DNA of 11,075 nt from the NCBI GenBank assembly GCA_027451305.1, contig DAIDJQ010000092.1, forward strand, positions 1 through 11,075, in the 5' to 3' direction. Made by a program: the position numbers and the translations under genes. This document shows, piece after piece, positions 1 through 6,349 of this stretch (positions within the stretch are counted from its first letter, which is position 1; every line of letters starts with the position of its first letter). The notes beneath the pieces were generated by a model. That model saw only the letters and a list, made by a program, of their open reading frames with translations. It was not told the origin of the DNA and searched no databases. Origin of the DNA: Cellulomonas sp. GTDB lineage: Bacteria; Actinomycetota; Actinomycetes; Actinomycetales; Cellulomonadaceae.

Positions 1-395
1 CAGGCCGGCAGCGACCGGTCCTCGATCACCGACAGCACGTTCCCGGCCGGGTCCGTGAACCACGCGATGGCCGGGCCCACCGGCCCGCGGACCACGCCGG
101 CAGCGTCCGTCGCCGCCGCCATGGCCGGGTAGCGCTCGAACCTCACGCCCCGCTCCGTGAGGGCGGCGACCGTCGCGTCGATGTCGCGCACCGGGAAGTT
201 GAGCACCGTGAACGTGGCCGGCGTGTGCGCGGCGCCCTTCGGGTAGACGAGGACGGTCGCGCCGGTCCCGAGGCGAAGGGTCAGCATGCCGTTCTCGACG
301 GTGGCCGGGAGCCCGAGCAGGTCCCGGTAGAACGTGGCCGCGCGATCGACGTCGTCGACGGAGAAGCCGCTGAAGGCTGGTGCCTGACCGAGCAT
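1..395 (-). CDS. VOC (glyoxalase/bleomycin-resistance fold) family protein, last base of stop outside window
   Basis: 131 residues are visible from an ATG at 393-395. The next two bases at the window edge read TG, so the gene probably ends with TGA one base outside the window. The protein has the two half-modules of the VOC fold. The first starts FSVDDVDRAATFYRDLLGL (residues 11-29). The second starts at about residue 62 (FTVLNFPVRDIDATVAAL) and ends with the hallmark FTDPAGNVLSVIED (113-126). Length fits a single-domain VOC protein (about 120-135 aa). Family members include glyoxalases, dioxygenases and antibiotic-binding proteins. The first strand lacks the His expected of glyoxalase I, so that activity is not supported and the substrate is unknown. 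The start is fixed by a GGAGG six bases upstream. The NYN gene lies 118 bases upstream on the same strand, and no functional link to it is evident. Confidence 0.88.
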   Translation of the reverse strand, partial: MLGQAPAFSGFSVDDVDRAATFYRDLLGLPATVENGMLTLRLGTGATVLVYPKGAAHTPATFTVLNFPVRDIDATVAALTERGVRFERYPAMAAATDAAGVVRGPVGPAIAWFTDPAGNVLSVIEDRSLPA

Positions 396-401
396 GGTTG
401 A

Positions 402-406
402 CCTCC
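402..406 (-). promoter_or_regulatory. Shine-Dalgarno of the VOC gene
   Basis: On the minus strand GGAGG lies six bases before the ATG at 393-395. This fixes the start of the VOC protein and shows that this gene uses a leadered mRNA, unlike several neighbours. Confidence 0.75.
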
Positions 407-513
407 GGATGACGACGACCGCGGGCAGCGGGCTGGCCGAGCCGGGCCCGCCCCCGATCATGTGCAGACCGGCTGACGGCCTCGTGCTCGTCGCCGCCGG
501 ACCGATCCGATCC

Positions 514-1890
514 TCACCCCTCGAGCAGACCGCCGCCCACCCAGGCGCGGATCGCCGCGACGTCGCCCTTGCTGAGGTCGATCCGTGCCCCGCGGCACAG
601 CCCGATGACGTTGTCCGCCCACGCCTGCGCCAGCGCCGCCGCCGGGTGCGCCTCCGTGAGCTCGAGCCCCGTGTAGAGGATGCCGGAGATGACGGCGTTG
701 ACCGTCGCCCGGCCCACCTGGGCACCGGCCTTCTGGCACGCGTCGCGGACCCGACGGGACGTCTCGGCCCGCTCGAACGGACGGGCCTTGATGTCGGCGG
801 CCAGGCGCTCGAGCAGCGTGCGGTACCCGGACGCCGGCAGTCCCGGGGTGTCGGTGACGGCCACCACCTGGCGGGTCAGCGCGCTCGGGTCGGTGTCGGC
901 CACGACACCCGGCAGGTCGGCCTCGTCGAACCGCTGCGGGTCCCACACGTAGCCCGGCGGACGGCTCGTCATGCCCAGCTCCGGGAGCACGCGACCGAGC
1001 CAGGCCGCGAAGCTGCCCGCACCGCCCCAGCTGGAGCTCGGCAGGGACGGGTCGGCCTGCTGGGCGGCCTGGGCGACGGCACCCAGCGGCACCGGGCGGT
1101 CCGCCGTGCGCACACGGTGCAGCACGGCGCGACGGGCCGCGGGCGACGGGTGGGACTGCGGTGCCGCCGTCGCCGCGGCGCCGGGCGCGGGCGGCGTGCT
1201 GGTCGTCGTGCCTGCGGCCGTGGTGCTCGCCGCGCGGCCGGACGACGCACCGCCGCGACCGTTGCTGCGCTCGTCCGCCGCCCTGACGTCGGGCGCGGCG
1301 ATCGGCGGCGCCGCGGCAGCCGCCGGCTCGTCCGACAGGGACGTCGTGGTGGTGACCAGCTCGGCGAGGGCGTCGGCGGTGATCACGTTGTCGGCGACGG
1401 CACGGTAGGCGCTCGCGGCGGGACTGGCCGTGATGATGGTGACGAGCCGGTCCGCGGCGCGGCAGCGCAGCGCCAGCGGCGTGAAGTCCGCGTCGGCGGA
1501 GACGATGACGAACTCCTCGTACCGGGTGGGCGCGGCCAGCGCATCGACGGCGTCGAGGACGAGGTTGATGTCGGCGCTCGACTTGCCCTGCTGGGTCAGC
1601 GACGGGCAGTCCACCACCTGGAACCCGGCGCGGGTGAAGTTGGGTCGGTAGACGGAGAACACCGACGGGTTCAGGTAGCAGGCTCGCACCAGGAACCGCC
1701 GGCTGAACTCACCCTCCGAGTCGTTGCCCGTCTCGAGCTCGGCGAGCCAGTGGCCCGGGTCGGTGGCGAACGCCTCGGCGGCGGCCGGGTCCAGGCGGCG
1801 CAGGCCGATGTAGACGTTGTCGAAGTCCACGAACAGGGCGCACCGCAAGCGGCGGCCGCCGTCCGCGCGGCCCAGGGTGTCGGTGCTCAT
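514..1890 (-). CDS. NYN-domain (LabA/PIN-like) putative RNase with OST-HTH/LOTUS-like domain
   Basis: 458 aa. Residues 15-180 form a NYN domain of the PIN-like nuclease fold. ALFVDFDNVYIGL carries the first acidic cluster (D22, D24, N25), KSSADINLVLDA is at 103-114, and VSADADFTPL (130-139) carries the last conserved acidic residues. In this family these Asp residues bind divalent metal for RNA cleavage. Residues about 188-250 are a low-complexity Ala/Thr/Ser/Pro linker. Residues about 251-318 resemble an OST-HTH/LOTUS winged helix: RRAVLHRVRTADRPVPLG, then SWGGAGSFAAWLGRVLP, ending PPGYVWDP. LOTUS domains bind RNA or G-quadruplexes, or act as adaptors. Residues 319-458 are helical and not recognised. 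I chose the ATG at 1888-1890 because it has a GAGGAA nearby and begins just before the conserved core. An in-frame upstream start at 2007 would add 39 unconserved-looking, Arg-rich residues. The predicted role is RNA processing or turnover; the target is unknown. Confidence 0.87.
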   Translation of the reverse strand: MSTDTLGRADGGRRLRCALFVDFDNVYIGLRRLDPAAAEAFATDPGHWLAELETGNDSEGEFSRRFLVRACYLNPSVFSVYRPNFTRAGFQVVDCPSLTQQGKSSADINLVLDAVDALAAPTRYEEFVIVSADADFTPLALRCRAADRLVTIITASPAASAYRAVADNVITADALAELVTTTTSLSDEPAAAAAPPIAAPDVRAADERSNGRGGASSGRAASTTAAGTTTSTPPAPGAAATAAPQSHPSPAARRAVLHRVRTADRPVPLGAVAQAAQQADPSLPSSSWGGAGSFAAWLGRVLPELGMTSRPPGYVWDPQRFDEADLPGVVADTDPSALTRQVVAVTDTPGLPASGYRTLLERLAADIKARPFERAETSRRVRDACQKAGAQVGRATVNAVISGILYTGLELTEAHPAAALAQAWADNVIGLCRGARIDLSKGDVAAIRAWVGGGLLEG

Positions 1891-1899
1891 CCGGCCATC

Positions 1900-1905
1900 T
1901 TCCTC
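1900..1905 (-). promoter_or_regulatory. Shine-Dalgarno of the NYN gene
   Basis: GAGGAA on the minus strand lies nine bases before the ATG at 1888-1890. It supports this start over the longer in-frame reading frame beginning at 2007. Confidence 0.55.
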
Positions 1906-2023
1906 GGTAGGACGACGCCCACGCACAGCCGGGCCGGTCGTGGCGGCGCGCGGAAGGGTGCCCGGGATGCGAGACGTGCCGCGCAACCACCCTCGTCGAG
2001 CGGCCAAGAGCGCGCGGCTGGCC

Positions 2024-2029
2024 CACTAT
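2024..2029 (+). promoter_or_regulatory. Candidate -10 element for leaderless acylphosphatase transcript
   Basis: CACTAT shares the key A at position 2 and T at position 6 with the actinobacterial TANNNT hexamer and lies six bases before the GTG at 2036. No Shine-Dalgarno precedes that GTG, so transcription probably starts at or very near the start codon. No convincing -35 is visible. The reverse complement (CATAGT, 2025-2030) could also serve the divergent NYN gene, but that is weaker. Confidence 0.4.
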
Positions 2030-2035
2030 GGACGT

Positions 2036-2305
2036 GTGATCGCTCGGCACGTTGTGGTGCACGGACAGGTGCAAGGCGTGGGGTTCCGCTGGTGGGCAGC
2101 CCGCGAGGCGGCTCGTCTCGGCGTCACCGGGTGGGTGCGCAACCGGGCGGACGGCGCCGTGGAGGCCCTGGTGCAGGGCGACCCCCAGCCGGTCGAGGCG
2201 ATGGTCGAGGAGCTGTCGAGCGGGCCGCGGCACGCGGCCGTCAGCAGCGTCGACGTGGAGCAGGCCGAGCCGACCGGGGACCTGCGGTTCGTCGTCGAGC
2301 CGTAG
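2036..2305 (+). CDS. acyP: Acylphosphatase
   Basis: 89 aa, the normal size for this small cytosolic enzyme, which hydrolyses the carboxyl-phosphate bond of acyl phosphates. The signature is complete: HGQVQGVGFR at residues 9-18 forms the phosphate-binding loop with the catalytic Arg (R18). GWVRNRADGAVEALVQG (32-48) carries the catalytic Asn (N36) and the conserved G-W-V-x-N-x-x-D-G motif. The GTG at 2036 is chosen because the family begins only a few residues before the first strand (IARHVVVHG) and upstream in-frame codons encode unconserved Arg/Pro-rich sequence. The gene is divergent from the NYN gene, with 145 bases between the two starts. It is followed 92 bases later by the Nudix gene on the same strand, which has its own candidate promoter. 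Function is clear from family membership; the physiological substrate is not. Confidence 0.95.
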   Translation: MIARHVVVHGQVQGVGFRWWAAREAARLGVTGWVRNRADGAVEALVQGDPQPVEAMVEELSSGPRHAAVSSVDVEQAEPTGDLRFVVEP

Positions 2306-2326
2306 CGGACGTCCGTCGTCGTCCGC
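2305..2326 (+). terminator. Candidate hairpin at the acylphosphatase stop
   Basis: A seven-base perfect inverted repeat (GCGGACG at 2305-2311 and CGTCCGC at 2320-2326) with an eight-base loop begins at the last base of the stop codon. There is no T-tract. It may act as a weak terminator or 3'-end stabiliser, or be a chance feature of GC-rich DNA. Confidence 0.3.
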
Positions 2327-2383
2327 GCGCTCGCAGCGCTGCGGCGACCGCGCTCGGGCCTCGGGCCGACGCCGCCCCGGACG

Positions 2384-2389
2384 TAGCAT
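2384..2389 (+). promoter_or_regulatory. Candidate -10 element for leaderless Nudix transcript
   Basis: TAGCAT matches TANNNT exactly and ends eight bases before the GTG at 2398. No Shine-Dalgarno is present. This supports GTG 2398 as both translation and approximate transcription start. No clear -35 is visible. Confidence 0.5.
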
Positions 2390-2397
2390 TCGGATCC

Positions 2398-2865
2398 GTG
2401 GCCACCCCTGACTTCGTCCTCGCCCTGCGCGCCAAGGTGGAGCACGACCTGCTCTGGCTGTCCGGCGTGACCGCCGTTGTGCTCGACGAGACGGCCGACC
2501 GTGTGCTGCTGGTGCGTCGGGCGGACGACGGCCGCTGGACCCCCGTGACGGGCATCATCGACCCGGGCGAGCAGCCCGCTGCGGCTGCTGCGCGGGAGGT
2601 GCTGGAGGAGGCCGGTGTGGTCGCGGTACCCGAGCGGCTGGCCCGGGTGCGGACGCTGGCGCCGATGACCTACGCCAACGGCGACCGCTCGCAGTACCTC
2701 GACCTGACCTTCCGGTTCCGGCACGTCAGCGGCGACCCCTACCCGGCGGACGGGGAGAACACCGAGGCGATGTGGTTCTCCCTCGGCGGTCTGCCCCCGA
2801 TGGACGACGAGATGCACGGCCGGCTCGCCGTGGCGCTCGGGGACGGCCCGACGCTGTTCGACTGA
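2398..2865 (+). CDS. Nudix hydrolase
   Basis: 155 aa. A perfect Nudix box G-x5-E-x7-REVLEEAGV runs from G52 to V74, with metal-binding glutamates in REVLEE (E67, E70, E71). The preceding strands SGVTAVVLDETADRVLLVRRADDGRWTPVTG form the family's beta-grasp approach to the box. Members hydrolyse nucleoside diphosphates linked to another moiety, such as dNTPs, ADP-ribose, NADH or capped RNA. The specificity determinants C-terminal to the box (YANGDRSQYLDLTFRFR, residues about 96-112) are not ones I can assign to a substrate. The GTG start gives MATPDFVLALRAKVEHDLLWL, a typical actinobacterial Nudix N-terminus. It follows the acylphosphatase but probably has its own promoter. A much longer upstream extension of this frame runs antisense through the NYN gene and is not real coding. 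Confidence 0.93.
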   Translation: MATPDFVLALRAKVEHDLLWLSGVTAVVLDETADRVLLVRRADDGRWTPVTGIIDPGEQPAAAAAREVLEEAGVVAVPERLARVRTLAPMTYANGDRSQYLDLTFRFRHVSGDPYPADGENTEAMWFSLGGLPPMDDEMHGRLAVALGDGPTLFD

Positions 2866-2879
2866 GCGCGTCGACGCCG

Positions 2880-2900
2880 GCCGGGGCGCCGGCGCCCGGC
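2880..2900. terminator. GC-rich hairpin between convergent genes, possible bidirectional terminator
   Basis: Left arm 2880-2890 and right arm 2891-2900 (GGCGCCCGGC) are complementary except for one bulged G, and a few inner pairs must open to form a loop. It lies between the stop of the Nudix gene (2865) and the stop of the convergent ABC permease (2970), where a bidirectional terminator is expected. There is no T-tract on either side, so the call rests on position and stem only. Confidence 0.35.
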
Positions 2901-2944
2901 TCGGCGCACGTCGCGGGCCCGGTCCGCTGCCGGGGCTGAGGTGC

Positions 2945-2975
2945 GCGGGGGCTCAGGAGCTGCGGGGGCTCAGGA
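2945..2975. repeat. Short tandem direct repeat spanning the permease stop codon
   Basis: GCGGGGGCTCAGGA occurs at 2945-2958 and again at 2962-2975, a 14-base perfect copy at a 17-base period. The second copy contains the permease stop codon (2970-2972). It looks like a recent local duplication of the gene's 3' end or a replication-slippage product. Because 17 is not a multiple of three, it would not extend the protein. Confidence 0.75.
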
Positions 2976-3875
2976 CGAGACGTCCGCCGTGGTGAACCGG
3001 CTCCAGGCGAGCGCCCCGAACACCGCCACCCACGCGGCCTGGACCCCGACGCCCGTCCAGAGGAGCGAGGCGCTGGGTGCGATCCGGAGGAACTCGGCGA
3101 AGTCGAGCCAGTGGTGCGTCAGCAGGTACGGGTGGATCCGGGCCAGGGCCGGCAGGGTGTCCAGCACGGCGCTGACCACCGCGGTCACCACCGTGGCGGC
3201 CATGGCGCCGATGGGCACCTCCGTGAGGGTGGAGAAGAACAGCCCCACGGCCACCAGCCCGGTCATCGAGAGCCCGACGTAGACCACGATGCCGGCCACC
3301 CGCAGCACCGAGTTGCCGATCGGCACCGAGCCGCCGGACAGCAGCGCGATGTCGTGCACGCCGAACAGGACGGCACCGACCACCAGCCCGACGACGGCGA
3401 TGGCGGTCACGGCGGCGGCCACGAACGCCAGCGCCCCGAGGGCCTTCACCGCGAGCAGCCGGGTGCGGCTGACGGGCACCACCAGCAGGTAGCGCAGCGT
3501 GCCGGCGGAGGCCTCGCCCGCCACCGAGTCGCCGGAGGCGATGCCGACGGTGAGCGGCAGCAGGAACGGCAGGCACAGGAAGAGCGCCGCGACCACCAGG
3601 AACAGGCCGTTCTGGGACACGCGCCCGATGAACCCGGGCCCTTGGCCCGCGGTCGACGTGTCCTGGGTGAACCAGATCATCAGGCCGATCAGCAGCGGCA
3701 CCAGGGCGAGACCGGCGAGGAGCACCTGGTTGCGGCGCCGCCCGAAGACCAGGCGCAGCTCGCTGCGGACCAGCCGGGCGGTGGCGCCGCGCAGCGGGAC
3801 CGGGACGGCCGCGGAGCCGGCGTCCGGACCTGGGACCGGTGCCGCCGGTGCGTCGGCCACGTCAGCGTGCGACAT
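2970..3875 (-). CDS. ABC-2 type transporter permease
   Basis: 301 aa. After a Pro/Ala-rich cytoplasmic N-terminus (1-35) and a basic stretch (RSELRLVFGRRRNQ, 37-50), six hydrophobic segments are visible at about 51-69, 90-113, 140-171, 190-214, 221-243 and 268-291. This is the topology of an ABC-2 membrane subunit. The loop DSVAGEASAGTLRYLLVVPVSRTRLLAVK (116-144) resembles the conserved GE-x-x-x-GTLR-x-LL-x-x-PVSR coupling region of this family. The predicted partner is the ATPase encoded immediately upstream, together forming an exporter. The start ATG (3873-3875) lies inside the last codons of the ATPase gene (14-base overlap) and is preceded by GGGGAGGG at five bases, so the two are translated together. 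The transported compound is unknown; family members export antibiotics, lipids or peptides, or act in immunity and envelope stress. Confidence 0.92.
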   Translation of the reverse strand: MSHADVADAPAAPVPGPDAGSAAVPVPLRGATARLVRSELRLVFGRRRNQVLLAGLALVPLLIGLMIWFTQDTSTAGQGPGFIGRVSQNGLFLVVAALFLCLPFLLPLTVGIASGDSVAGEASAGTLRYLLVVPVSRTRLLAVKALGALAFVAAAVTAIAVVGLVVGAVLFGVHDIALLSGGSVPIGNSVLRVAGIVVYVGLSMTGLVAVGLFFSTLTEVPIGAMAATVVTAVVSAVLDTLPALARIHPYLLTHHWLDFAEFLRIAPSASLLWTGVGVQAAWVAVFGALAWSRFTTADVSS

Positions 3876-4980
3876 CGAAACCCTCCCCGGTGAGCTCGAC
3901 GAACACCTGTTCCAGGCTCGGCCGGCGGACGTCGAGGCCCAGGAGGGGGATGCCGGCCGCCACCACGGCGGCCGACAGCCGCTCCGCGGGGACGTCGCCG
4001 AGCAGCCCCTCGACGCGGTCGACGGTCACGGCGACGTCGGTCAGGCCCAGCGCGGTCAGGACCTCGGCCGCGTGGGCGGCGTGCTCCGCCGTGGTGACGA
4101 CCGTGGCGCGCGTGATGCGCGGGTCGGTCAGCTCGGAGCGTGCACCCGCGAGCACCAGCTGGCCGCGGCTCATGATGCCGACGTGCGTGCACACCTGCTC
4201 GATCTCGGCGAGCAGGTGCGAGCTGACCAGCACGGTCGTACCGGCGGCGGACAGCTCGCGGATCAGGTGCCGCACCTCGCGGGTGCCCTGGGGGTCGAGG
4301 CCGTTCGTCGGCTCGTCGAGCAGCAGGAGCTCGCGCGGCCGCAGCATCGCCGCAGCCAGCCCCAGCCGCTGCTTCATGCCGAGCGAGTACTGCCGGTACC
4401 GCTTGGACCCTGCTGCGGTGAGGCCGACCCGATCCAGGGCTGCGTCGATCCGGTCCCCGGCCGTACGGGGGTCCGAGGTCGCGTCGACGGCCTCGAGGCG
4501 GTGCAGGTTGGCCCGGCCGGACAGGTACGGCTGGAAGGCAGGGCCTTCGACGAGGGCGCCGACTCGTGGCAGCACGCTGGCCCCGGCGTCCGGCATCGGC
4601 TCGCCGAGGAGCCAGGCCTGGCCGCTCGTCGGACGTACCAGGCCCAGCAGCATGCGGATGGTGGTCGTCTTGCCGGAGCCGTTGGGGCCGAGGAAGCCGT
4701 ACACCGCGCCGCGAGGGACCTCGAGGTCCAGCCCGTCGACGGCCACCTGACCCGAGCGGAACCGCTTGGTCAGGCCGCTGGTGCGGATGGCCGGCGGGCC
4801 GTCGCCGGTGCCTGCCGGGGCGCGGCGCACCGCGGTGCCCGGGAGATCGGACGCAGCGGTTCCGGGGGTGGTGGCGCCGGACGCGCCGGTACCCGGCGCG
4901 GTGGCGCCGGGTACCGGTGACCCCTCCGACGGGGTGCCCGGACCGGTGGTCCGCACACCCGTGGACGGTGCGCCCGTCAT
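3862..4980 (-). CDS. ABC transporter ATP-binding protein with low-complexity N-terminal extension
   Basis: 372 aa. The nucleotide-binding domain is complete: Walker A GPNGSGKTT (98-106), signature YSLGMKQRL (198-206), Walker B LLLLDEPTNGLDP (218-230) and H-loop H255 in VSSHLL. At the Q-loop position the sequence is GALVEGPAFQPYLSG with E145; Glu at this point is, from memory, common in BcrA/DrrA-like drug and peptide exporter ATPases. A C-terminal domain (about 285-372) ends SLEQVFVELTGE, as is usual for ATPases paired with ABC-2 permeases. The first 65 residues are unusual: a Gly/Pro/Thr/Ala/Ser-rich segment with repeated PG(A/T) units and no recognised domain. The chosen ATG overlaps the preceding stop codon (ATGA), implying translational coupling. 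A later start would remove the extension, and I cannot exclude that. Confidence 0.92.
   Translation of the reverse strand: MTGAPSTGVRTTGPGTPSEGSPVPGATAPGTGASGATTPGTAASDLPGTAVRRAPAGTGDGPPAIRTSGLTKRFRSGQVAVDGLDLEVPRGAVYGFLGPNGSGKTTTIRMLLGLVRPTSGQAWLLGEPMPDAGASVLPRVGALVEGPAFQPYLSGRANLHRLEAVDATSDPRTAGDRIDAALDRVGLTAAGSKRYRQYSLGMKQRLGLAAAMLRPRELLLLDEPTNGLDPQGTREVRHLIRELSAAGTTVLVSSHLLAEIEQVCTHVGIMSRGQLVLAGARSELTDPRITRATVVTTAEHAAHAAEVLTALGLTDVAVTVDRVEGLLGDVPAERLSAAVVAAGIPLLGLDVRRPSLEQVFVELTGEGFDVAR
3881..3888 (-). promoter_or_regulatory. Strong Shine-Dalgarno of the ABC permease within the ATPase gene
   Basis: GGGGAGGG on the minus strand, five bases before the ATG at 3873-3875, lies inside the codons for the ATPase C-terminus. 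It fixes the permease start and indicates efficient re-initiation at the overlap. Confidence 0.75.
4884..4919. repeat. Long inverted repeat (16-base arms, 4-base loop) inside the ATPase 5' coding region
   Basis: Arms at 4884-4899 and 4904-4919 pair at 15 of 16 positions around a four-base loop. The arms contain GGTACCCGGCGC and its complement. In the operon mRNA the hairpin starts about 60 bases after the ATPase start codon and encodes residues 21-33 of the low-complexity extension. It is long and regular enough to be a real structure in RNA, possibly tuning translation or mRNA stability within the operon. That role is inference. Confidence 0.7.
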
Positions 4981-6257
4981 CCGGCCAGCGCCTGCAGAGT
5001 CGCACCCGGCACGGCGCCGGCCAGCACCCGGCCGTCGTCCATGATCAGCACGGAGACGAGGGCGGAGGACAGCAGCCGGCCACCGGGCACCGCCTTGGTC
5101 AGCTGGCTGTAGAGGGTGCTCGGGTCGAGCGACGACGTGGGGTCGTTGGACGAGCTGCTGCCGAGCTGGCTCACCACGTCCTGCCCCGGGGTCGTCGACG
5201 GGTGCGGCATCGTGCGGGCCGCGGCACCCGCGATCCCCGCATTGCCGGCGAGCAGTGCGGAGACGTTCGCACCGCGCACCTGCACCACGCTCGCCCAGCC
5301 GGTGCCGGTGACGGTCACGCCGTCCGGCAGCGCGGTCGGGGACGGCGTCGGCTTGGTGGCGCCGGAGTGCTGCGGCAGCGTGACGGTCTTCTGCGTGACC
5401 TTGGCGCCCGGCGGGGCGGAGAAGGACAGCACGGCGTTGGACGGGGTGCTGAACGAGATGTCGGTGAACCCCAGCTCCAGGGCGGGGGAGGTGCTGCTCT
5501 GCGTGCTCCACACCTGCACCCGCAGCGGGGTGTAGGTGCTCGCGTCGACCACCACGACGATGTGCGCCACCAGCGTGCCCGTGGTCTTGGGGGTCACCAC
5601 CAGCTGGTACGCGTCACGGCCGGCCACCCTCGTCTGGCTGTCGAGGGTGACGGTGGAGAACTGCTGCGCCTGGGCGAGCGCCTGGTCGGCGGCGTGCGCC
5701 GGGGTCGGCAGGTCGGAGGCGGTGGGCACCGGGGTCTGCAGCTGCTTCTGCTGCTGCGCCTTCAGCCGTGCGGCGTCCGCGGCGGACAGCGAGTAGTGGG
5801 TGACCGCGTTCTTCGTCGACGAGTAGGTCCACGCCTGTGTCGCGTCGTGCACCACGGAGTACTCGGACGTCGCACCGAGCAGCGAGACCCGGGACCGGCT
5901 GCCGCCGTCGGTCCACACCCGCATCGTCGAGCTGCCGGACAGCAGGTTGACCGGGTCGGCCGGGCTCATGCCCTTGATGGCGTCGAGCGAGGAGAGGTCG
6001 GGCAGGCCCAGCCGCGCGGTGTACACGACGGTGCCGGACATCGGCACGGGCTTCGCCGCCAGCACCTTGGTCACCAGCTGCTGGGCCGTGAGGTTCGGCA
6101 GGCCGGCGGACCCGGCGTCGGCCAGCAGCGGCTGCGCGGCGAAGCCGGCCACCACCACGGCGGCGACGCCGACGGGCACCGCCCACCGGACGCGGGCGGA
6201 CAGGCCTCGCCGGGGCAGGCGCGGAGGGGTGCTGGGGGTGCTCACATCGGTGCTCAC
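4977..6257 (-). CDS. LolA-like extracytoplasmic protein linked to an ABC transporter
   Basis: About 426 aa from the GTG at 6257. A basic N-terminus (RLPRRGLSARVR) is followed by a hydrophobic segment (about 25-45) ending AQPLLADAG, which is a signal peptide or single membrane anchor. There is no lipobox and no Cys at all, so it is not a lipoprotein. The body starts LPNLTAQQLVTKVLAAK, then SGTVVYTARLGLPDL (74-88). Later come beta-rich segments such as VSLLGATSEYSVVHDATQAWTY and VAGRDAYQLVVTPK (211-224), and KTTGTLVAHIVVVVDASTYTPLRVQVW (224-250). This resembles the LolA/RseB-like half-barrel seen in actinobacterial 'outer membrane lipoprotein carrier'-type proteins. A Pro/Thr linker (about 296-312) leads to an unrecognised C-terminal part. 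The stop overlaps the ATPase start (ATGA), so it is first in the transporter operon. It may bind a hydrophobic ligand or partner for the exporter. GTG codons at 6272 and 6245 are alternative starts. Confidence 0.8.
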   Translation of the reverse strand: MSTDVSTPSTPPRLPRRGLSARVRWAVPVGVAAVVVAGFAAQPLLADAGSAGLPNLTAQQLVTKVLAAKPVPMSGTVVYTARLGLPDLSSLDAIKGMSPADPVNLLSGSSTMRVWTDGGSRSRVSLLGATSEYSVVHDATQAWTYSSTKNAVTHYSLSAADAARLKAQQQKQLQTPVPTASDLPTPAHAADQALAQAQQFSTVTLDSQTRVAGRDAYQLVVTPKTTGTLVAHIVVVVDASTYTPLRVQVWSTQSSTSPALELGFTDISFSTPSNAVLSFSAPPGAKVTQKTVTLPQHSGATKPTPSPTALPDGVTVTGTGWASVVQVRGANVSALLAGNAGIAGAAARTMPHPSTTPGQDVVSQLGSSSSNDPTSSLDPSTLYSQLTKAVPGGRLLSSALVSVLIMDDGRVLAGAVPGATLQALAG

Positions 6258-6280
6258 GGCACCAGGGTGCACCCCCGGCT

Positions 6281-6296
6281 CTGAGGGTGTGCTGAG
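6281..6296. promoter_or_regulatory. Candidate response-regulator operator: two CTGAG/CTCAG direct repeats, 11 bases apart
   Basis: CTGAG occurs at 6281-6285 and 6292-6296, so identical cores are one helical turn apart. On the minus strand this reads CTCAG twice within CTCTCAGCACACCCTCAG. OmpR/PhoB-family regulators bind such head-to-tail repeats as dimers. The site lies between the divergent LolA-like operon and the response regulator gene. It is about 24-39 bases upstream of the proposed LolA-like start and about 66-81 upstream of the regulator start. The flanks match only partly, so binding is a prediction. Confidence 0.45.
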
Positions 6297-6349
6297 AGGC
6301 GGTGCAGCCTGCGCGCGCCCGTCGCGATCGCCTGGTGGTGCCCCGATGG

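Noticed and set aside
1..395. Calling the VOC protein a lactoylglutathione lyase or bleomycin-resistance protein.
   Set aside because: Only the fold is supported; the N-terminal metal-ligand His of glyoxalase I is not at the expected place, and the family is too diverse for a substrate call.
2332..2343. Perfect 12-base palindrome CGCAGCGCTGCG upstream of the Nudix gene, a possible repressor site.
   Set aside because: Short GC palindromes are expected by chance in DNA of this composition. It sits well upstream of the proposed -10 and has no second copy in the window.
394..2865. An 823-codon plus-strand open frame crossing the NYN gene and ending as the Nudix protein.
   Set aside because: Residues before the Nudix start are Arg/Gly/Ala-rich with no domain and lie antisense to the clearly conserved NYN gene. 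Stop codons are rare in GC-rich DNA, so the extension is a shadow; only 2398-2865 is coding.
4861..4980. The inverted repeat at 4884-4919 as a transcription terminator or insertion-element end.
   Set aside because: It lies inside an open reading frame on the coupled operon, has no T-tract, is not flanked by a target-site duplication and has no transposase nearby.
3499..6284. Long plus-strand open frames antisense to the ABC ATPase and LolA-like genes (473 and 572 codons).
   Set aside because: They are composed of Arg/Gly/His/Gln-rich low-complexity sequence without recognisable domains, fully opposite well-supported genes.
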